Assembly: GCA_025362495.1 (NCBI GenBank)
Contig: JANYGI010000061.1
Location: forward strand, 1-64,000
Direction: 5' to 3'
DNA length: 64,000 nucleotides
From: Byssovorax sp.
GTDB lineage: Bacteria > Myxococcota_A > Polyangia > Polyangiales > Polyangiaceae
The position numbers and the translations under genes were made by a program. Shown here one piece after another: positions 26,486 to 35,532 of the stretch. The stretch's first letter is position 1. Each line of letters starts with the position of its first letter. The notes under the pieces were generated by a model. That model was given only the letters and a program-made list of their open reading frames with translations. It was not told the DNA's origin and did not search any database.

Positions 26486-27424
26486 TCACGTCGCCGCGTC
26501 GCTCGAGCGCGCGCGATCGGGGCGGCTCGCGCGCGCGACGGCGGCGGCCGCGTTGGCCCGCTCCACGGCCTCGGCGGCGAGGATCGCGGCCTCGCGCGCC
26601 AGCTCTTCGGGATCGTCGCGCACGCCCTCGAGCTGCGCGTTGATCTCGCCGCCGACGAGGAGTGCGAGGGCCAGGAGCCAGAGCCAGAACAGGAAGATCG
26701 CCACGGCCGCGAGGCGCCCGTAGAGTGTCGTGTAGCGCGACAGCGTCGACACGTAGAACGAGAACGCGGCCGACGTCGTCGTCCACAGCGCGACGGTCAT
26801 CACCGCGCCCGGGAGCGCGCGGCGCTTGAGCGGCCGGGGCCCGCGGATGGCGATGCGGAAGAAGCTCACCAGCAGGCCGACCAGCAGCGCGAGCGGCACG
26901 CAGAACGCCACGGCACGCGTGCCCGCCGAGCCCGAGTGGCCCGCGAGCCACACCGTCAACGCAATCACCACGATCAGCGCCGCGACGCCGGCGACGACGG
27001 CGCCCATGGCGATCAGGCGCCGCCACCACCACGGGCGTGGCCGGCTGTGGAACATGTTCTCGAACACGTACATCGCCGTCGAGAGGCCGGACGACGAGAC
27101 CCAGATGAACGCGATGATGCTGACCGGCGCCAGCGCCGCCATGTCGGCCGCGCCGATGCGATCGAACTCCTCGATCACCAGCTCGCGCACCGGCCCCGGC
27201 GCGGCGCGCACGATCGGCCCCATCACCAGCTCGCTCGCCTCGTGCAGGCGCGCGAGGATCGCCCCGGCGATGGCCACGAGCGGGATCAAGCTGAGGAACG
27301 TGTCGAAGGCGATGGCGCTCGCGGCGAGCGGCCCGTGGTGAACGTCGAGGTTCTTCACGAGCAGGACCAGGCTGCGCACCACGCGCTGGCGGAGGAGAGC
27401 AGCCCAGAGCCCGTCGAGCGACAT
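26486..27424 (-). CDS. YihY/BrkB (virulence factor BrkB-like) membrane protein
   Basis: The protein has 312 residues from the ATG at 27424; a GTG three codons earlier is possible. Family landmarks: LVKNLDVHHGPLAASAIAFDTFLSLIPL near the N terminus and a string of six or so hydrophobic segments to about residue 255, then an Arg/Ala-rich tail. YihY-family inner-membrane proteins are widespread, and their function is not settled. Convergent with the AgmX-like gene (ends 3 bases apart) and divergent from the cNMP-binding gene. Confidence 0.88.
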   Translation of the reverse strand: MSLDGLWAALLRQRVVRSLVLLVKNLDVHHGPLAASAIAFDTFLSLIPLVAIAGAILARLHEASELVMGPIVRAAPGPVRELVIEEFDRIGAADMAALAPVSIIAFIWVSSSGLSTAMYVFENMFHSRPRPWWWRRLIAMGAVVAGVAALIVVIALTVWLAGHSGSAGTRAVAFCVPLALLVGLLVSFFRIAIRGPRPLKRRALPGAVMTVALWTTTSAAFSFYVSTLSRYTTLYGRLAAVAIFLFWLWLLALALLVGGEINAQLEGVRDDPEELAREAAILAAEAVERANAAAAVARASRPDRARSSDAAT

Positions 27425-27519
27425 GGCGCGCACTGTAGCGCGTCGCCGGTCCCCGGTGCGGGTCGCCGCCGCGGGAATTCCGGCCCCGGCGCGCGCGCCT
27501 CGCTCTAGGATACGCGGCC

Positions 27520-28413
27520 ATGGACGCCGCCGAAATGCTCGCCAAGACGACCCTCTTCGACGATCTCTCGCCCGAGGACATCGCGGATCTCGCCGAGCAC
27601 CTCAAGCTCCAGCGCTTCAAGGCCGGATCGATCATCTGCAAGAAGGGCGAGCTCGGCGACTCGATGTACCTCGTCGCCGACGGGACGGTGCGGATTTACC
27701 TGCCCGGCGAGGGCCTCTCGCGCGTGCCGCTCAAGGAGGTCACCTTCGGGCAATACTTCGGCGAGCTCTCGCTCTTCGACGACAAGCCGCGGAGCGCGAC
27801 GGCCGAGGCCTGCACCGACTGCGAGGTGCTGGCGCTCGAGCGGGCCGATCTCCACGAGCAGATCAAGCGCCGCCCCGCCGTGGCGATCACCCTCCTCGCC
27901 GAGCTCTCGCGGACCATGCGCGAGACCAACGCGCTCCTCTCGCAGCGCGCCGCGAAGGACGTCAACAAGGAGATCGACGAGAAGGCCACGCTCGGCGATC
28001 GCGTCGCCGATCGCGTCGCCTCGGTCGCGGGCTCGTGGGCGTTCATCCTCTCGTTCCTCGCGGTGCTGTTCGGGTGGATCATCGCCAATGGAGTCGCGGT
28101 GTCGAAGATGATGTTCGGGAAGGATCCTTTCGATCCGTTCCCGTTCATCTTCTTCAACCTGCTGCTCTCGATCGTGGCCGCGTTCCAGGGGCCGGTGATC
28201 ATGATGAGTCAGAACCGTCAAAGCCTGAAAGACCGCGCTCAGGCCGAGACGGACTTCAAAGTGAATATCAAGAACGAGGTAGGCATCGAGACGCTCGTCC
28301 GCGGCCTGGCCGAGGTGAAAGCGCACCTGGCGGCCCTCGAAAAGGGCGGGGCGCCCGGGCGTACCGCGAAGGACAGCCCGCGTCGCGAGCCGGAGAACGG
28401 CGGCCCGTCGTAG
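27520..28413 (+). CDS. Cyclic-nucleotide-binding domain fused to DUF1003 membrane domain
   Basis: The protein has 297 residues. Residues 10-125 form a cNMP-binding (CRP-like) beta-roll: GSIICKKGELGDSMYLVADG, then the phosphate-binding cassette region FGELSLFDDKPRSATAEA. Residues 150-260 match DUF1003: GDRVADRVASVAGSWAFI, two TM segments and FQGPVIMMSQNRQSLKDRAQA. So a cytoplasmic ligand-sensing domain is joined to a two-TM protein of unknown activity. The ligand could be cAMP, cGMP or c-di-GMP. Stand-alone gene divergent from yihY. Confidence 0.9.
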   Translation: MDAAEMLAKTTLFDDLSPEDIADLAEHLKLQRFKAGSIICKKGELGDSMYLVADGTVRIYLPGEGLSRVPLKEVTFGQYFGELSLFDDKPRSATAEACTDCEVLALERADLHEQIKRRPAVAITLLAELSRTMRETNALLSQRAAKDVNKEIDEKATLGDRVADRVASVAGSWAFILSFLAVLFGWIIANGVAVSKMMFGKDPFDPFPFIFFNLLLSIVAAFQGPVIMMSQNRQSLKDRAQAETDFKVNIKNEVGIETLVRGLAEVKAHLAALEKGGAPGRTAKDSPRREPENGGPS

Positions 28414-28465
28414 AACTCGCGCGGCCGCCGTGGTACTCGCAAGGCCATCTTCCTGGAGGTCGCCC

Positions 28466-29467
28466 ATGCGTAACATCTGGCTCGCTCCGCTCGTGGTACT
28501 CGCTTTTTCCGCCTACGGGTGCAGCGCCGCCCCGGCGCCGAATCAATTCACCACCAGCTCTTCCGGCCCCGGCGCGGGGGGAGGCGCGAGCGGCACGGGC
28601 GGCAGCGACGGCGTCGGCGGGACGAACTTCAGCGGCACGGGCGTGGGCGGCAGCGCCTCGACCGGCGGCGGCAACGACTGCAGCGTGGCCGCGACCCTCG
28701 TCTACGTGCTCTCCACCGACAACGATCTCTACAGCTTCGATCCGCTGAAGAAGCTCTTCAAGAAGATTGGCCCGCTCGCCTGCAACACGACCCTTCAGCC
28801 CAACTCCATGGCTGTCGATCGCGACGCGGTGGCCTACGTCAACTACGTCGACTCCGATCCCTTCGGCGGCGGCGACACCGCGGGGAAGGTCTTCAAGGTC
28901 AGCACCGCGGACGCGAGCTGCACGCCGACGCCGATCCAGCTCAATCAAGGCTGGTTCCGCCTCGGTATGGGCTTCTCGTCGGACTCGGCCATGGGCTCCA
29001 CGGAGCAGCTCTTCGTCACCGGCACCGGCGACACGATGGGCGCGCCGAGCCCGGGACTCGCGCGGATCGATCTCACCAAGAACAGCGTCGCTCCGATTGG
29101 CCAGTTCACGGGCGCGCTCAGCGGCAAGAGCGCCGAGCTCACCGGCACGGGCGACGCGCGGCTCTTCGGCTTCTTCACCACCACGCCGGTCGAGGTCGCC
29201 GAGATCGAGAAGAAATCCGGCGCGATCATCAAGACCACCAAGCTCCCCAAGGTGGAGACGCCGTCCGCCTGGGCCTTCTCGTTCTGGGGCGGCGATTTCT
29301 ACCTCTACACCGCGCCCGATGCCACGCTGAACCCGGGCCGGACCACCAACGTGAGCCGCTATCGCCCGTCGGACGGGACGACGGACGCCGCCTACATGAC
29401 GAACATCGGGTTCACGATCGTCGGAGCCGGAGTGTCCACCTGCGCGCCGGTCGAGCCGCCGAAGTGA
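28466..29467 (+). CDS. Hypothetical lipoprotein, beta-propeller-like
   Basis: The protein has 333 residues from the ATG at 28466, with a good ribosome-binding site (GGAGG) 9 bases before it. The lipobox is FSAYGC. A Gly/Ser linker to about residue 65 is followed by repeated beta strands of the form VYVLSTDNDLYSFDPL ... LARIDLTKN, which resembles a propeller lacking recognisable catalytic residues. Exported, probably at the outer membrane. No specific function. Confidence 0.75.
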   Translation: MRNIWLAPLVVLAFSAYGCSAAPAPNQFTTSSSGPGAGGGASGTGGSDGVGGTNFSGTGVGGSASTGGGNDCSVAATLVYVLSTDNDLYSFDPLKKLFKKIGPLACNTTLQPNSMAVDRDAVAYVNYVDSDPFGGGDTAGKVFKVSTADASCTPTPIQLNQGWFRLGMGFSSDSAMGSTEQLFVTGTGDTMGAPSPGLARIDLTKNSVAPIGQFTGALSGKSAELTGTGDARLFGFFTTTPVEVAEIEKKSGAIIKTTKLPKVETPSAWAFSFWGGDFYLYTAPDATLNPGRTTNVSRYRPSDGTTDAAYMTNIGFTIVGAGVSTCAPVEPPK

Positions 29468-29831
29468 TGAAGTGAGAGAGAGGCGCTGCCCTGGTCGACT
29501 GGCCAGGCGGCGCCCACACGGCGGAGATCTTCCGGATTATTTTGCGCAGGTGGGGCCGGATGGATCGCCTCGGTTTCACACTCCCCATCTCGCCATGGGG
29601 AGATCCTGCCCCGATTGACGACTTCCACGCCATTTCGTCGTCTCTCCCGCTCCCGCTTCCGGTGTGGATCGACGGTGGCATCAGCCCGAAGAAGCACGCG
29701 TAACGCTCGCACGGAAGGACGTTTTCATGCCGCTCAAATCAGCTCCCGGCCGACCCCGCTGACATGCGGACCATCGCCTCGTTGCAAAGTTCGCTCCCTG
29801 AAAGCGATCGATCCAGGCTATCTTGCCTGGA
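29468..29831. other. Non-coding stretch with two hairpins
   Basis: No convincing gene is seen in these 364 bases. A hairpin at 29482-29514 (arms GGCGCTGCCCTGG and CCAGGCGGCGCC) follows the lipoprotein stop and probably ends its transcript. A second perfect 8-bp hairpin CTCCCCAT/ATGGGGAG lies at 29581-29602. The rest probably holds the promoter of the next lipoprotein. Confidence 0.5.
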
Positions 29832-30644
29832 ATGACGCTCCGCGCCGCCGCCGCCGTCGCCGCCGTCGCGCTCCTGGGAGCCGCGAGTTGCGGGTATCCG
29901 ACGTTCGGGTTCGATCCGGTCGGCTCCGGGGGGCGCGCTTCCGGCTCCGCGTCCGCCGCGCAGAGCACCTCCGGTAGCACCGGTGGAGCCGGAGGCTCTG
30001 CCGCGTCCAGCTCGCAGAGCGCGTCGGCCGGCTCGACCACGACAGGCGGCGCTACGAGCGGTACCGGCGGCGGCGCCGGCTGCCCGGTGACTCACTTGCT
30101 GATCAGCGAAATCCGGTCCCGCGGGCTCAACGGTGGAAACGACGAGCTCATCGAGATCTACAATCCGACCGAGGTCGCGATTCCGATGGACGACGCGTGG
30201 TCCATTAAGGTGCGTGGCTCGACATCGACGAGCTACGCGACACGCTGGCAAGGCCCGACGACGGGCAGTGTGAGCATCCCGGCTCACGGTCACTTCCTCA
30301 TCGCCGGATCGATGTACGCGCAAATGCCGCCGGCGGACGTCATGCTCACAGGCTCGATTACCGCCGACTCCGCGAGCATCCTGCTCGTCAACCTCGGCGC
30401 GACGGTGAGCGCCGTCTGCTTCGCGTTTGGCGCGGACAAAGAGACGGCAGTCGCGGCGTTCACGTGTGAAGGCAAGCCAGCGTCGAACGCGCCTCACGAC
30501 GATTCGGCAAGTAGCCTGAGCAACGTTGATTCGAGCATCGTTCGCAACCAGAACGGTTGCGCAGACAGCCATGACAACGCCACCGACTTCACCGTTTCCC
30601 ACCCTGCGAAGCCCGAGAGCACTGTCAGCGCGCTCGTGCCCTGA
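29832..30644 (+). CDS. Lipoprotein with lamin-tail domain
   Basis: The protein has 270 residues from the ATG at 29832. The lipobox is LGAASC, followed by a Ser/Gly/Ala-rich linker to about residue 78. The remainder looks like a lamin-tail (LTD) domain: LLISEIRSRGLNGGNDELIEIYNPT, then IPAHGHFLIAGS and ADSASILLVN. LTDs are immunoglobulin-like folds found in secreted bacterial nucleases and surface proteins; here the domain stands alone. Third-position G+C is lower than in neighbours over the LTD. Confidence 0.8.
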   Translation: MTLRAAAAVAAVALLGAASCGYPTFGFDPVGSGGRASGSASAAQSTSGSTGGAGGSAASSSQSASAGSTTTGGATSGTGGGAGCPVTHLLISEIRSRGLNGGNDELIEIYNPTEVAIPMDDAWSIKVRGSTSTSYATRWQGPTTGSVSIPAHGHFLIAGSMYAQMPPADVMLTGSITADSASILLVNLGATVSAVCFAFGADKETAVAAFTCEGKPASNAPHDDSASSLSNVDSSIVRNQNGCADSHDNATDFTVSHPAKPESTVSALVP

Positions 30645-30661
30645 GGCTCAATCGCCGCAGC

Positions 30662-31264
30662 TCAACCGGTCGTGGCGCTCGCGGCGGCGATCTCGGCCTC
30701 GATCCCCGGCAACGCCTCGTCGATCCACCCCTGCACCTGCCGCGGAAACGGCCACATCCAGCCATAATCCGGCCCGGTGAACCGGTCCACGATCTGCGCG
30801 TGCAGCGCCGGATCCCGCGCGGCATCCATGCCTTCCAGCTCCGCCGTGGCCCGCAGCGTCTCGCGGTAGGCCTCCCACTCCAGCCGCGCGCGCCCGTAGG
30901 CGAGCCCCGCGGGCAGCGGGAAGAGGCCGTAGAGCAGGATCATCCCGAACCAGCCGAAGCGCTCGAACTGCGCCACGTGGACCAGCTCGTGGCGGAGCAC
31001 TTCCCAGGCGTGCGCCGGGTCCCAGTCGTGCCAACCGTCGGGCACGTAGATGGTGTGTCCCAGGGTCGTCACGTAGTGCGACAGATACCGATCCTGGCCG
31101 CCGAACGTGAGGATGCGCAGCGCGTGGTGGGAGGCGCGTTGATGCCAGTACACGCGCTTGATCACCACCCGCACCGGGCGGGCGCGGCAGGCCATCTCCA
31201 CGTGCAAGGCGTCGAGCCGGCGCTGGTTGCTCTCCGTATCGCCACCTCGAGTCGACTTCTTCAC
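30662..31264 (-). CDS. Zinc-metallopeptidase-like (HELVH) protein
   Basis: The protein has 200 residues. A zincin motif HELVH (His92, Glu93, His96) is followed by FERFGWFGM and, about 25 residues later, LEWEAYRETL, where a Glu could be the third ligand. The small size and context recall DUF4157-like putative peptidase domains. There is no signal peptide, but a hydrophobic stretch after the motif might associate with the membrane. It lies 43 bases downstream of the beta-lactamase/NamZ lipoprotein gene on the same strand. Proteolysis is plausible but unproven. Confidence 0.7.
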   Translation of the reverse strand: MKKSTRGGDTESNQRRLDALHVEMACRARPVRVVIKRVYWHQRASHHALRILTFGGQDRYLSHYVTTLGHTIYVPDGWHDWDPAHAWEVLRHELVHVAQFERFGWFGMILLYGLFPLPAGLAYGRARLEWEAYRETLRATAELEGMDAARDPALHAQIVDRFTGPDYGWMWPFPRQVQGWIDEALPGIEAEIAAASATTG

Positions 31265-31307
31265 GGCTCACCACCGTGGTCGACGGCGCTGCGCATTTCC
31301 ACGCGCC

Positions 31308-33764
31308 TCACGGGTAGAGCAGGTAGCGCGCGCGCACGGCGGCGAACGCGGCGAGATCCGGCGCCCACGTGGCGACGATCTTCTCCACCGGATCGCCGCG
31401 CAGGAGGGCGTCGAACGTGGCCTGGTTGCCGAGGAGCAGGAGCAGCCCTTTCGGCTGGAAATCGCCTGGATACAGCGTGCCGAGAGCGCGCGCGATCGTC
31501 AGGCCGGCGCGGATCGGATCGAACGCGGGGCGATCGTCGATGTGGATCGCCACGCCCTCGCACGGCTTGCCGGCGAAGGTGCTGCTCGTCGGCGTGAACG
31601 TCGTCGCGGTGAACGTCACGCCGGGCAGGCCCGCGGCCGCGAGCGCGGCGGCGAGCTTCGCCCCCTGGATCCACGGGGCGCCGACGTGCTCGAACGGGAT
31701 CGGCGTGCCCCGACCGACGCTGACGTTGGTGGCCTCGAGCAGCGCTACACCCGGGTAAAGAAGCGCTTCGGTGACGCTCCGCAGGTTGGGTGAGGGGTTC
31801 TGCCAGACGAGGCCGGTGCGATCGAACGTGTCGCCGCGCCTCCAGCCTTCCATGGCGATCACCTGCAGATCTGCGCCGAGGCTGCGCTCGTGATTGAAGA
31901 GCTTCGCGAGCTCGCCCAGCGTCATCCCGTGGCGGATCGGGATCGGGTGGTAGCCGGTGAACGAGGTGCGCCCCGCGTCGAGCATCGGCCCCTCGACGCG
32001 CACCCCGTCGATGGGGTTCGGGCGATCGAGCACGACGAGGCGAATGTGGGCTTTCGCCGCGGTTTCCAGCAGATATCCCAGCGTCGTCGCGTAGGTGTAG
32101 AAGCGCGCGCCGGCGTCCTGGAGATCGAACACCAGGGTGTCGATCCCCGCGAGCTCGGCGTCGGTCGGCCGCGTGCGCTCGCCGTAGAGGCTGTAGATCG
32201 TTAGACCGCTGCGCTCGTCCTTGCCGTCGCGCACCGGGTGATCTTCCTCGCTGCGGAGGCCGTGCTCGGGGCTGAAGAGCGCGACGACGGTGACGCCGGG
32301 CGCGGCGCGGAGGGCGTCGATGGTGCTCGTGCCGCGGCGATCGCGGCCCGCGGCGTGGGTGATGAGGCCGATCTTGCGACCCTGGAGCTGCTTGAATCCA
32401 TCGCGCTCCAGCACGTCGATGCCGGTGAGCACCGAGCCCGTCGCCACGGCGCTCGTGATTGCAGCCGCGCGCGTCGCCTTCGCGAGCACGACGCCGCCGG
32501 CGCCCGTGCTGCGCGCGACGACGGTCGCCACCTCGCGACGGAGGCGGCGCACGTCGCCCTTTCCATCGGGGTAGAGCGCGCTCGACAGCACGACGACAGC
32601 CACGTTCCGGGTTGGATCGATCCACAGCGACGTGCCCGTGAACCCGGTGTGGCCGAAGCCCGCGAGCTCGCCGCGCGCGCCCGAGAAGCGCGTGTTGATG
32701 TCCCAGCCGAGGGCGCGCGTGCCGGCGTCGTCGGGCAGCGCGTGTGGCAGCGTGAGCGCGGCGACAGTGCTCGGGGCGAGGACGCGCGTGCCGCCGGCTT
32801 CGCCCTTGCCGAGCATCATCGTCGCGAAGCGGGCAACATCGTCCACGGTGGAGAACAGACCGGCGTGACCCGCGACGCCGCCGAGCGCGCGGGCCCGCGG
32901 ATCGTGCACGACGCCCTGCAAGAACGCGTCGCCCTCCTTCGCGGTGGGCGCCGCGCGGGCCGCGAGCGCCAGCGGCGGCGAGAACGTCGTGTCGCGCATG
33001 CCGAGCGGCGCGTAGAAATTCGCGCGCGCGAACGCGTCGAGCGGCATGCCCGAGAGCTTCTCCACCAGCGCGCCGAGCACCACGTACCCGAGATCGCTGT
33101 ACTCGAAGCGCGCGCCCGGATCGGCCTCGAGCGGCAGCGCCCCGATGCGGCGCAGCGCCTCCTCGCTCCCGCGCGAGAAATCCCCGACGCCGATGTCGGC
33201 GCGCAGCCCCGAGGTGTGCAGCAGCAATTGCTCCACCGTCACGGCCTCTTTCCCCTTCGATCCGAACACCGGGAGGTAGTGCGCGACGGGCGCCCCGAGG
33301 CTGAGCTTCTTCTGTTCGACGAGGAGCAAGATCGAAGGCGCGGCGGCGAGCGCCTTGGTCAGCGACGCCAGATCGAACACCGTATCGATCGCCATCGGCG
33401 CGTCGGGATCCTTCGTGCGAAGCCCGTAGGCCTTGTGAAAGACGATCTCCTGACCGCGCACGACGGCGACGGCCACGCCGGTCACGTCGCCGCGATCGAT
33501 GGCCTCGCGCACCACGTCGTCGAGGCTCCCGAGCTGGCCGACGGGCGGCGGAGGTGCCGGTCCGAGCTTCGGCGCGGCGGCATCCTCGACTGGCACCCTC
33601 GGCGCGTCCGCATCGGGAATCGCAGCGTCGATCGCGGCGTCAGCGTCGCTCGCGCCGGCGTCGACGATCGCTGCCGGCGTCGGCGCAGGCGGCGCCGGCG
33701 TGCTGCGCTGCGAGCAGCCGACGAGCGCCGCGAGGATGCCAATCGTGAGCGGACGCGACACCAT
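31308..33764 (-). CDS. Serine beta-lactamase-like domain fused to NamZ (DUF1343) lipoprotein
   Basis: The protein has 818 residues from the ATG at 33764. The lipobox is AALVGC (Cys17). Residues 80-440 form a class C beta-lactamase/DD-peptidase-like domain: SLTK (Ser134, Lys137), YSDLGYV in the YxN position, and HTGFTG in the KTG position. Residues 450-815 match exo-beta-N-acetylmuramidase NamZ (DUF1343): KIGLITHAAGRDRRG, LVFDLQDAGARFYTY, EATNVSVGRGT. The protein would sit in the periplasm or outer membrane and act on peptidoglycan fragments with both halves. It starts 1 base after the kinase/FGE gene, so the two are coupled. Confidence 0.9.
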   Translation of the reverse strand: MVSRPLTIGILAALVGCSQRSTPAPPAPTPAAIVDAGASDADAAIDAAIPDADAPRVPVEDAAAPKLGPAPPPPVGQLGSLDDVVREAIDRGDVTGVAVAVVRGQEIVFHKAYGLRTKDPDAPMAIDTVFDLASLTKALAAAPSILLLVEQKKLSLGAPVAHYLPVFGSKGKEAVTVEQLLLHTSGLRADIGVGDFSRGSEEALRRIGALPLEADPGARFEYSDLGYVVLGALVEKLSGMPLDAFARANFYAPLGMRDTTFSPPLALAARAAPTAKEGDAFLQGVVHDPRARALGGVAGHAGLFSTVDDVARFATMMLGKGEAGGTRVLAPSTVAALTLPHALPDDAGTRALGWDINTRFSGARGELAGFGHTGFTGTSLWIDPTRNVAVVVLSSALYPDGKGDVRRLRREVATVVARSTGAGGVVLAKATRAAAITSAVATGSVLTGIDVLERDGFKQLQGRKIGLITHAAGRDRRGTSTIDALRAAPGVTVVALFSPEHGLRSEEDHPVRDGKDERSGLTIYSLYGERTRPTDAELAGIDTLVFDLQDAGARFYTYATTLGYLLETAAKAHIRLVVLDRPNPIDGVRVEGPMLDAGRTSFTGYHPIPIRHGMTLGELAKLFNHERSLGADLQVIAMEGWRRGDTFDRTGLVWQNPSPNLRSVTEALLYPGVALLEATNVSVGRGTPIPFEHVGAPWIQGAKLAAALAAAGLPGVTFTATTFTPTSSTFAGKPCEGVAIHIDDRPAFDPIRAGLTIARALGTLYPGDFQPKGLLLLLGNQATFDALLRGDPVEKIVATWAPDLAAFAAVRARYLLYP

Positions 33765-33765
33765 C

Positions 33766-35511
33766 TCAGGGCAGGGGATCGCTGGCGCAGCGGAAGCCGA
33801 GATCGTCGTTCTTCGCGCCCTCGGGGTTGCGACCCTTCGGCTGGTCGCGCCAGCGCCAGCTCGGCCCGCGGGTCTCGCGGTAGCCGTGGGGCGCGACATC
33901 CGCGGACCACTCGAAGAGCGGACACGCGCGCTCGCCGGCCTGGCAGAGCGACGCTTGCGCCACGCCAGCGCCCCACTCGCGCATCGTCGGGAGGCGCTTC
34001 TTGTGGTTCGCGCAGTACAGCGTGGCGTCGCTCCAGGTCGCGCAGGTGATCGGGCTGTCGAGCATGCCGGCGCGGTTGGCGGTGCAGTTCTGCGCGTGCT
34101 CGGCGATCTCGGCCTCTTTCGCGCCGGGCCAGAACGCCGCCTTGGCGGCGTCGCACGGGCCGCCCTTGCAGTAGTCGCGCACGGTGACCTCGCTCTTGTC
34201 GAGGCAAAATCCAGGCGGTCCGGCGATCGCGACCATGCCCTCGGGGCAGCGCGGGAGGCCGACGACGGTGACGCCGGCCGGCATCGGCGCGTCGCGGTGA
34301 TCGACGCTCGGGCGGACGATCGCGCGCTGCGGCTCGGGGTTCGGCGGCTCTTCCATCGGCGCGGTCGGCATCGGCGCCGTGTCGGGCGGCATCGCGCTCT
34401 GCACGTTGACGAGGTGCGCGCGGGAGGGCCCTAGGTACGCATAGAGGAACGTCATCGCGAAGATCGCGCCGGCGCCGACGCCCATCGCGATGTAGTAGCG
34501 GCGCCCGAGCGGCGGCAGCGGCGGCTCGGCGTCGGCCCTGGCCTCGATCGCGTTCTGCCGCGCCACCTCGGCGACGACGGCGTCGCGCTCGCTCATCATC
34601 GTCGTGGTGCCCGGGAGCGGCGCGGGCGGGCGCGCCGGATCGGGGCGCGCCTTCTCGAGCAGCGCGCGGATCTCGCCGCCGTTCATGGCGCGCTTGCTCG
34701 CCCGGAGCGCGAGGCAGCGGCGGTACATCGGGGCGAGATCGTCGCCCGCGGCGTGGGGCCAGTCCTTGTCGCCTTCGCGCTCGCGGTACGCGACGATGAA
34801 GTCGCCCATCGACGCGTCGTCGGCGACGCCGGTCGGGTGACCGCCGCGGAGCAGCGCCCACGCGACGATGCCGAACGCGAACGAGTCGCGCTCGGCGCCG
34901 TCGCCGCCCTCTTTCCAGAAATTGGGATCGAGGATCTCCGGGGCGAGGTAATCGATGGTCCCGACGACGCCGCCGGTCTGCGTGAGCGGAGAGGGGTTGT
35001 TGGCCGCCGCCGCGATCCCGAAGTCGACCAGCTTCACCCCCGCAGCGTCCTCGGGGTGCGCGAGGAACGTGCGGGCGATCATCACGTTCTGAGGCTTCAG
35101 ATCCCGGTGAACCAGGCCCGCCTCGTGGATGTACCGGAGCGCGTCGGCGAGGTGGAGCAGGATCCAGAACCGGTGCTCCGGCGTGAGCTCTTTCGAGGGC
35201 ATCAGCTCGGCGAGCGAGCTCCCGGGCACGTAGTCGAGCGCGAAGCCGAGCACGTCCTTCTGCATGTCCTCGAAGAACGCGTGGCAGCGCGGGAGCGACG
35301 GGTGCGAGAGCCGGGCGAGCGCGCGGGCTTCGCGGCGGAGGCGATCGATCGCCGCGCCCGGCACGAGCAGCGGCGAGATCAGCTTGAGCGCGACCGTGGC
35401 GCCGCGGTGGAGCGGATCCTCCGCGCGCCAGACGCTGCCTTGCCCCCCTTCGCCGATGGGCGCGATGAGCCGATAGCGGTCGACGGTGTCGCCGGGGCGA
35501 AGCGATTGCAT
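33766..35511 (-). CDS. Ser/Thr kinase fused through a TM segment to an FGE-sulfatase domain
   Basis: The protein has 581 residues. The kinase domain (12-290) shows GEGGQGSVWRAED, VALKLIS, HRDLKPQNV, VDFGIA and LAPEI. A TM segment (YYIAMGVGAGAIFAMTFLYA) lies near 343-365. The periplasmic part (about 405-581) is an FGE-sulfatase (SUMF1-like) domain: CPEGMVAIAGPPGFCLDKSEVT, CATWSDATLYC, KRLPTMREW and GFRCASD. Such domains usually bind ligands or carry a formylglycine-generating fold; here it may be a sensor. It is next to the beta-lactamase/NamZ gene (1-base gap), so the kinase may sense wall fragments. Confidence 0.92.
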   Translation of the reverse strand: MQSLRPGDTVDRYRLIAPIGEGGQGSVWRAEDPLHRGATVALKLISPLLVPGAAIDRLRREARALARLSHPSLPRCHAFFEDMQKDVLGFALDYVPGSSLAELMPSKELTPEHRFWILLHLADALRYIHEAGLVHRDLKPQNVMIARTFLAHPEDAAGVKLVDFGIAAAANNPSPLTQTGGVVGTIDYLAPEILDPNFWKEGGDGAERDSFAFGIVAWALLRGGHPTGVADDASMGDFIVAYREREGDKDWPHAAGDDLAPMYRRCLALRASKRAMNGGEIRALLEKARPDPARPPAPLPGTTTMMSERDAVVAEVARQNAIEARADAEPPLPPLGRRYYIAMGVGAGAIFAMTFLYAYLGPSRAHLVNVQSAMPPDTAPMPTAPMEEPPNPEPQRAIVRPSVDHRDAPMPAGVTVVGLPRCPEGMVAIAGPPGFCLDKSEVTVRDYCKGGPCDAAKAAFWPGAKEAEIAEHAQNCTANRAGMLDSPITCATWSDATLYCANHKKRLPTMREWGAGVAQASLCQAGERACPLFEWSADVAPHGYRETRGPSWRWRDQPKGRNPEGAKNDDLGFRCASDPLP

Positions 35512-35532
35512 CGCGCGGAGCCTAGCGGAATT

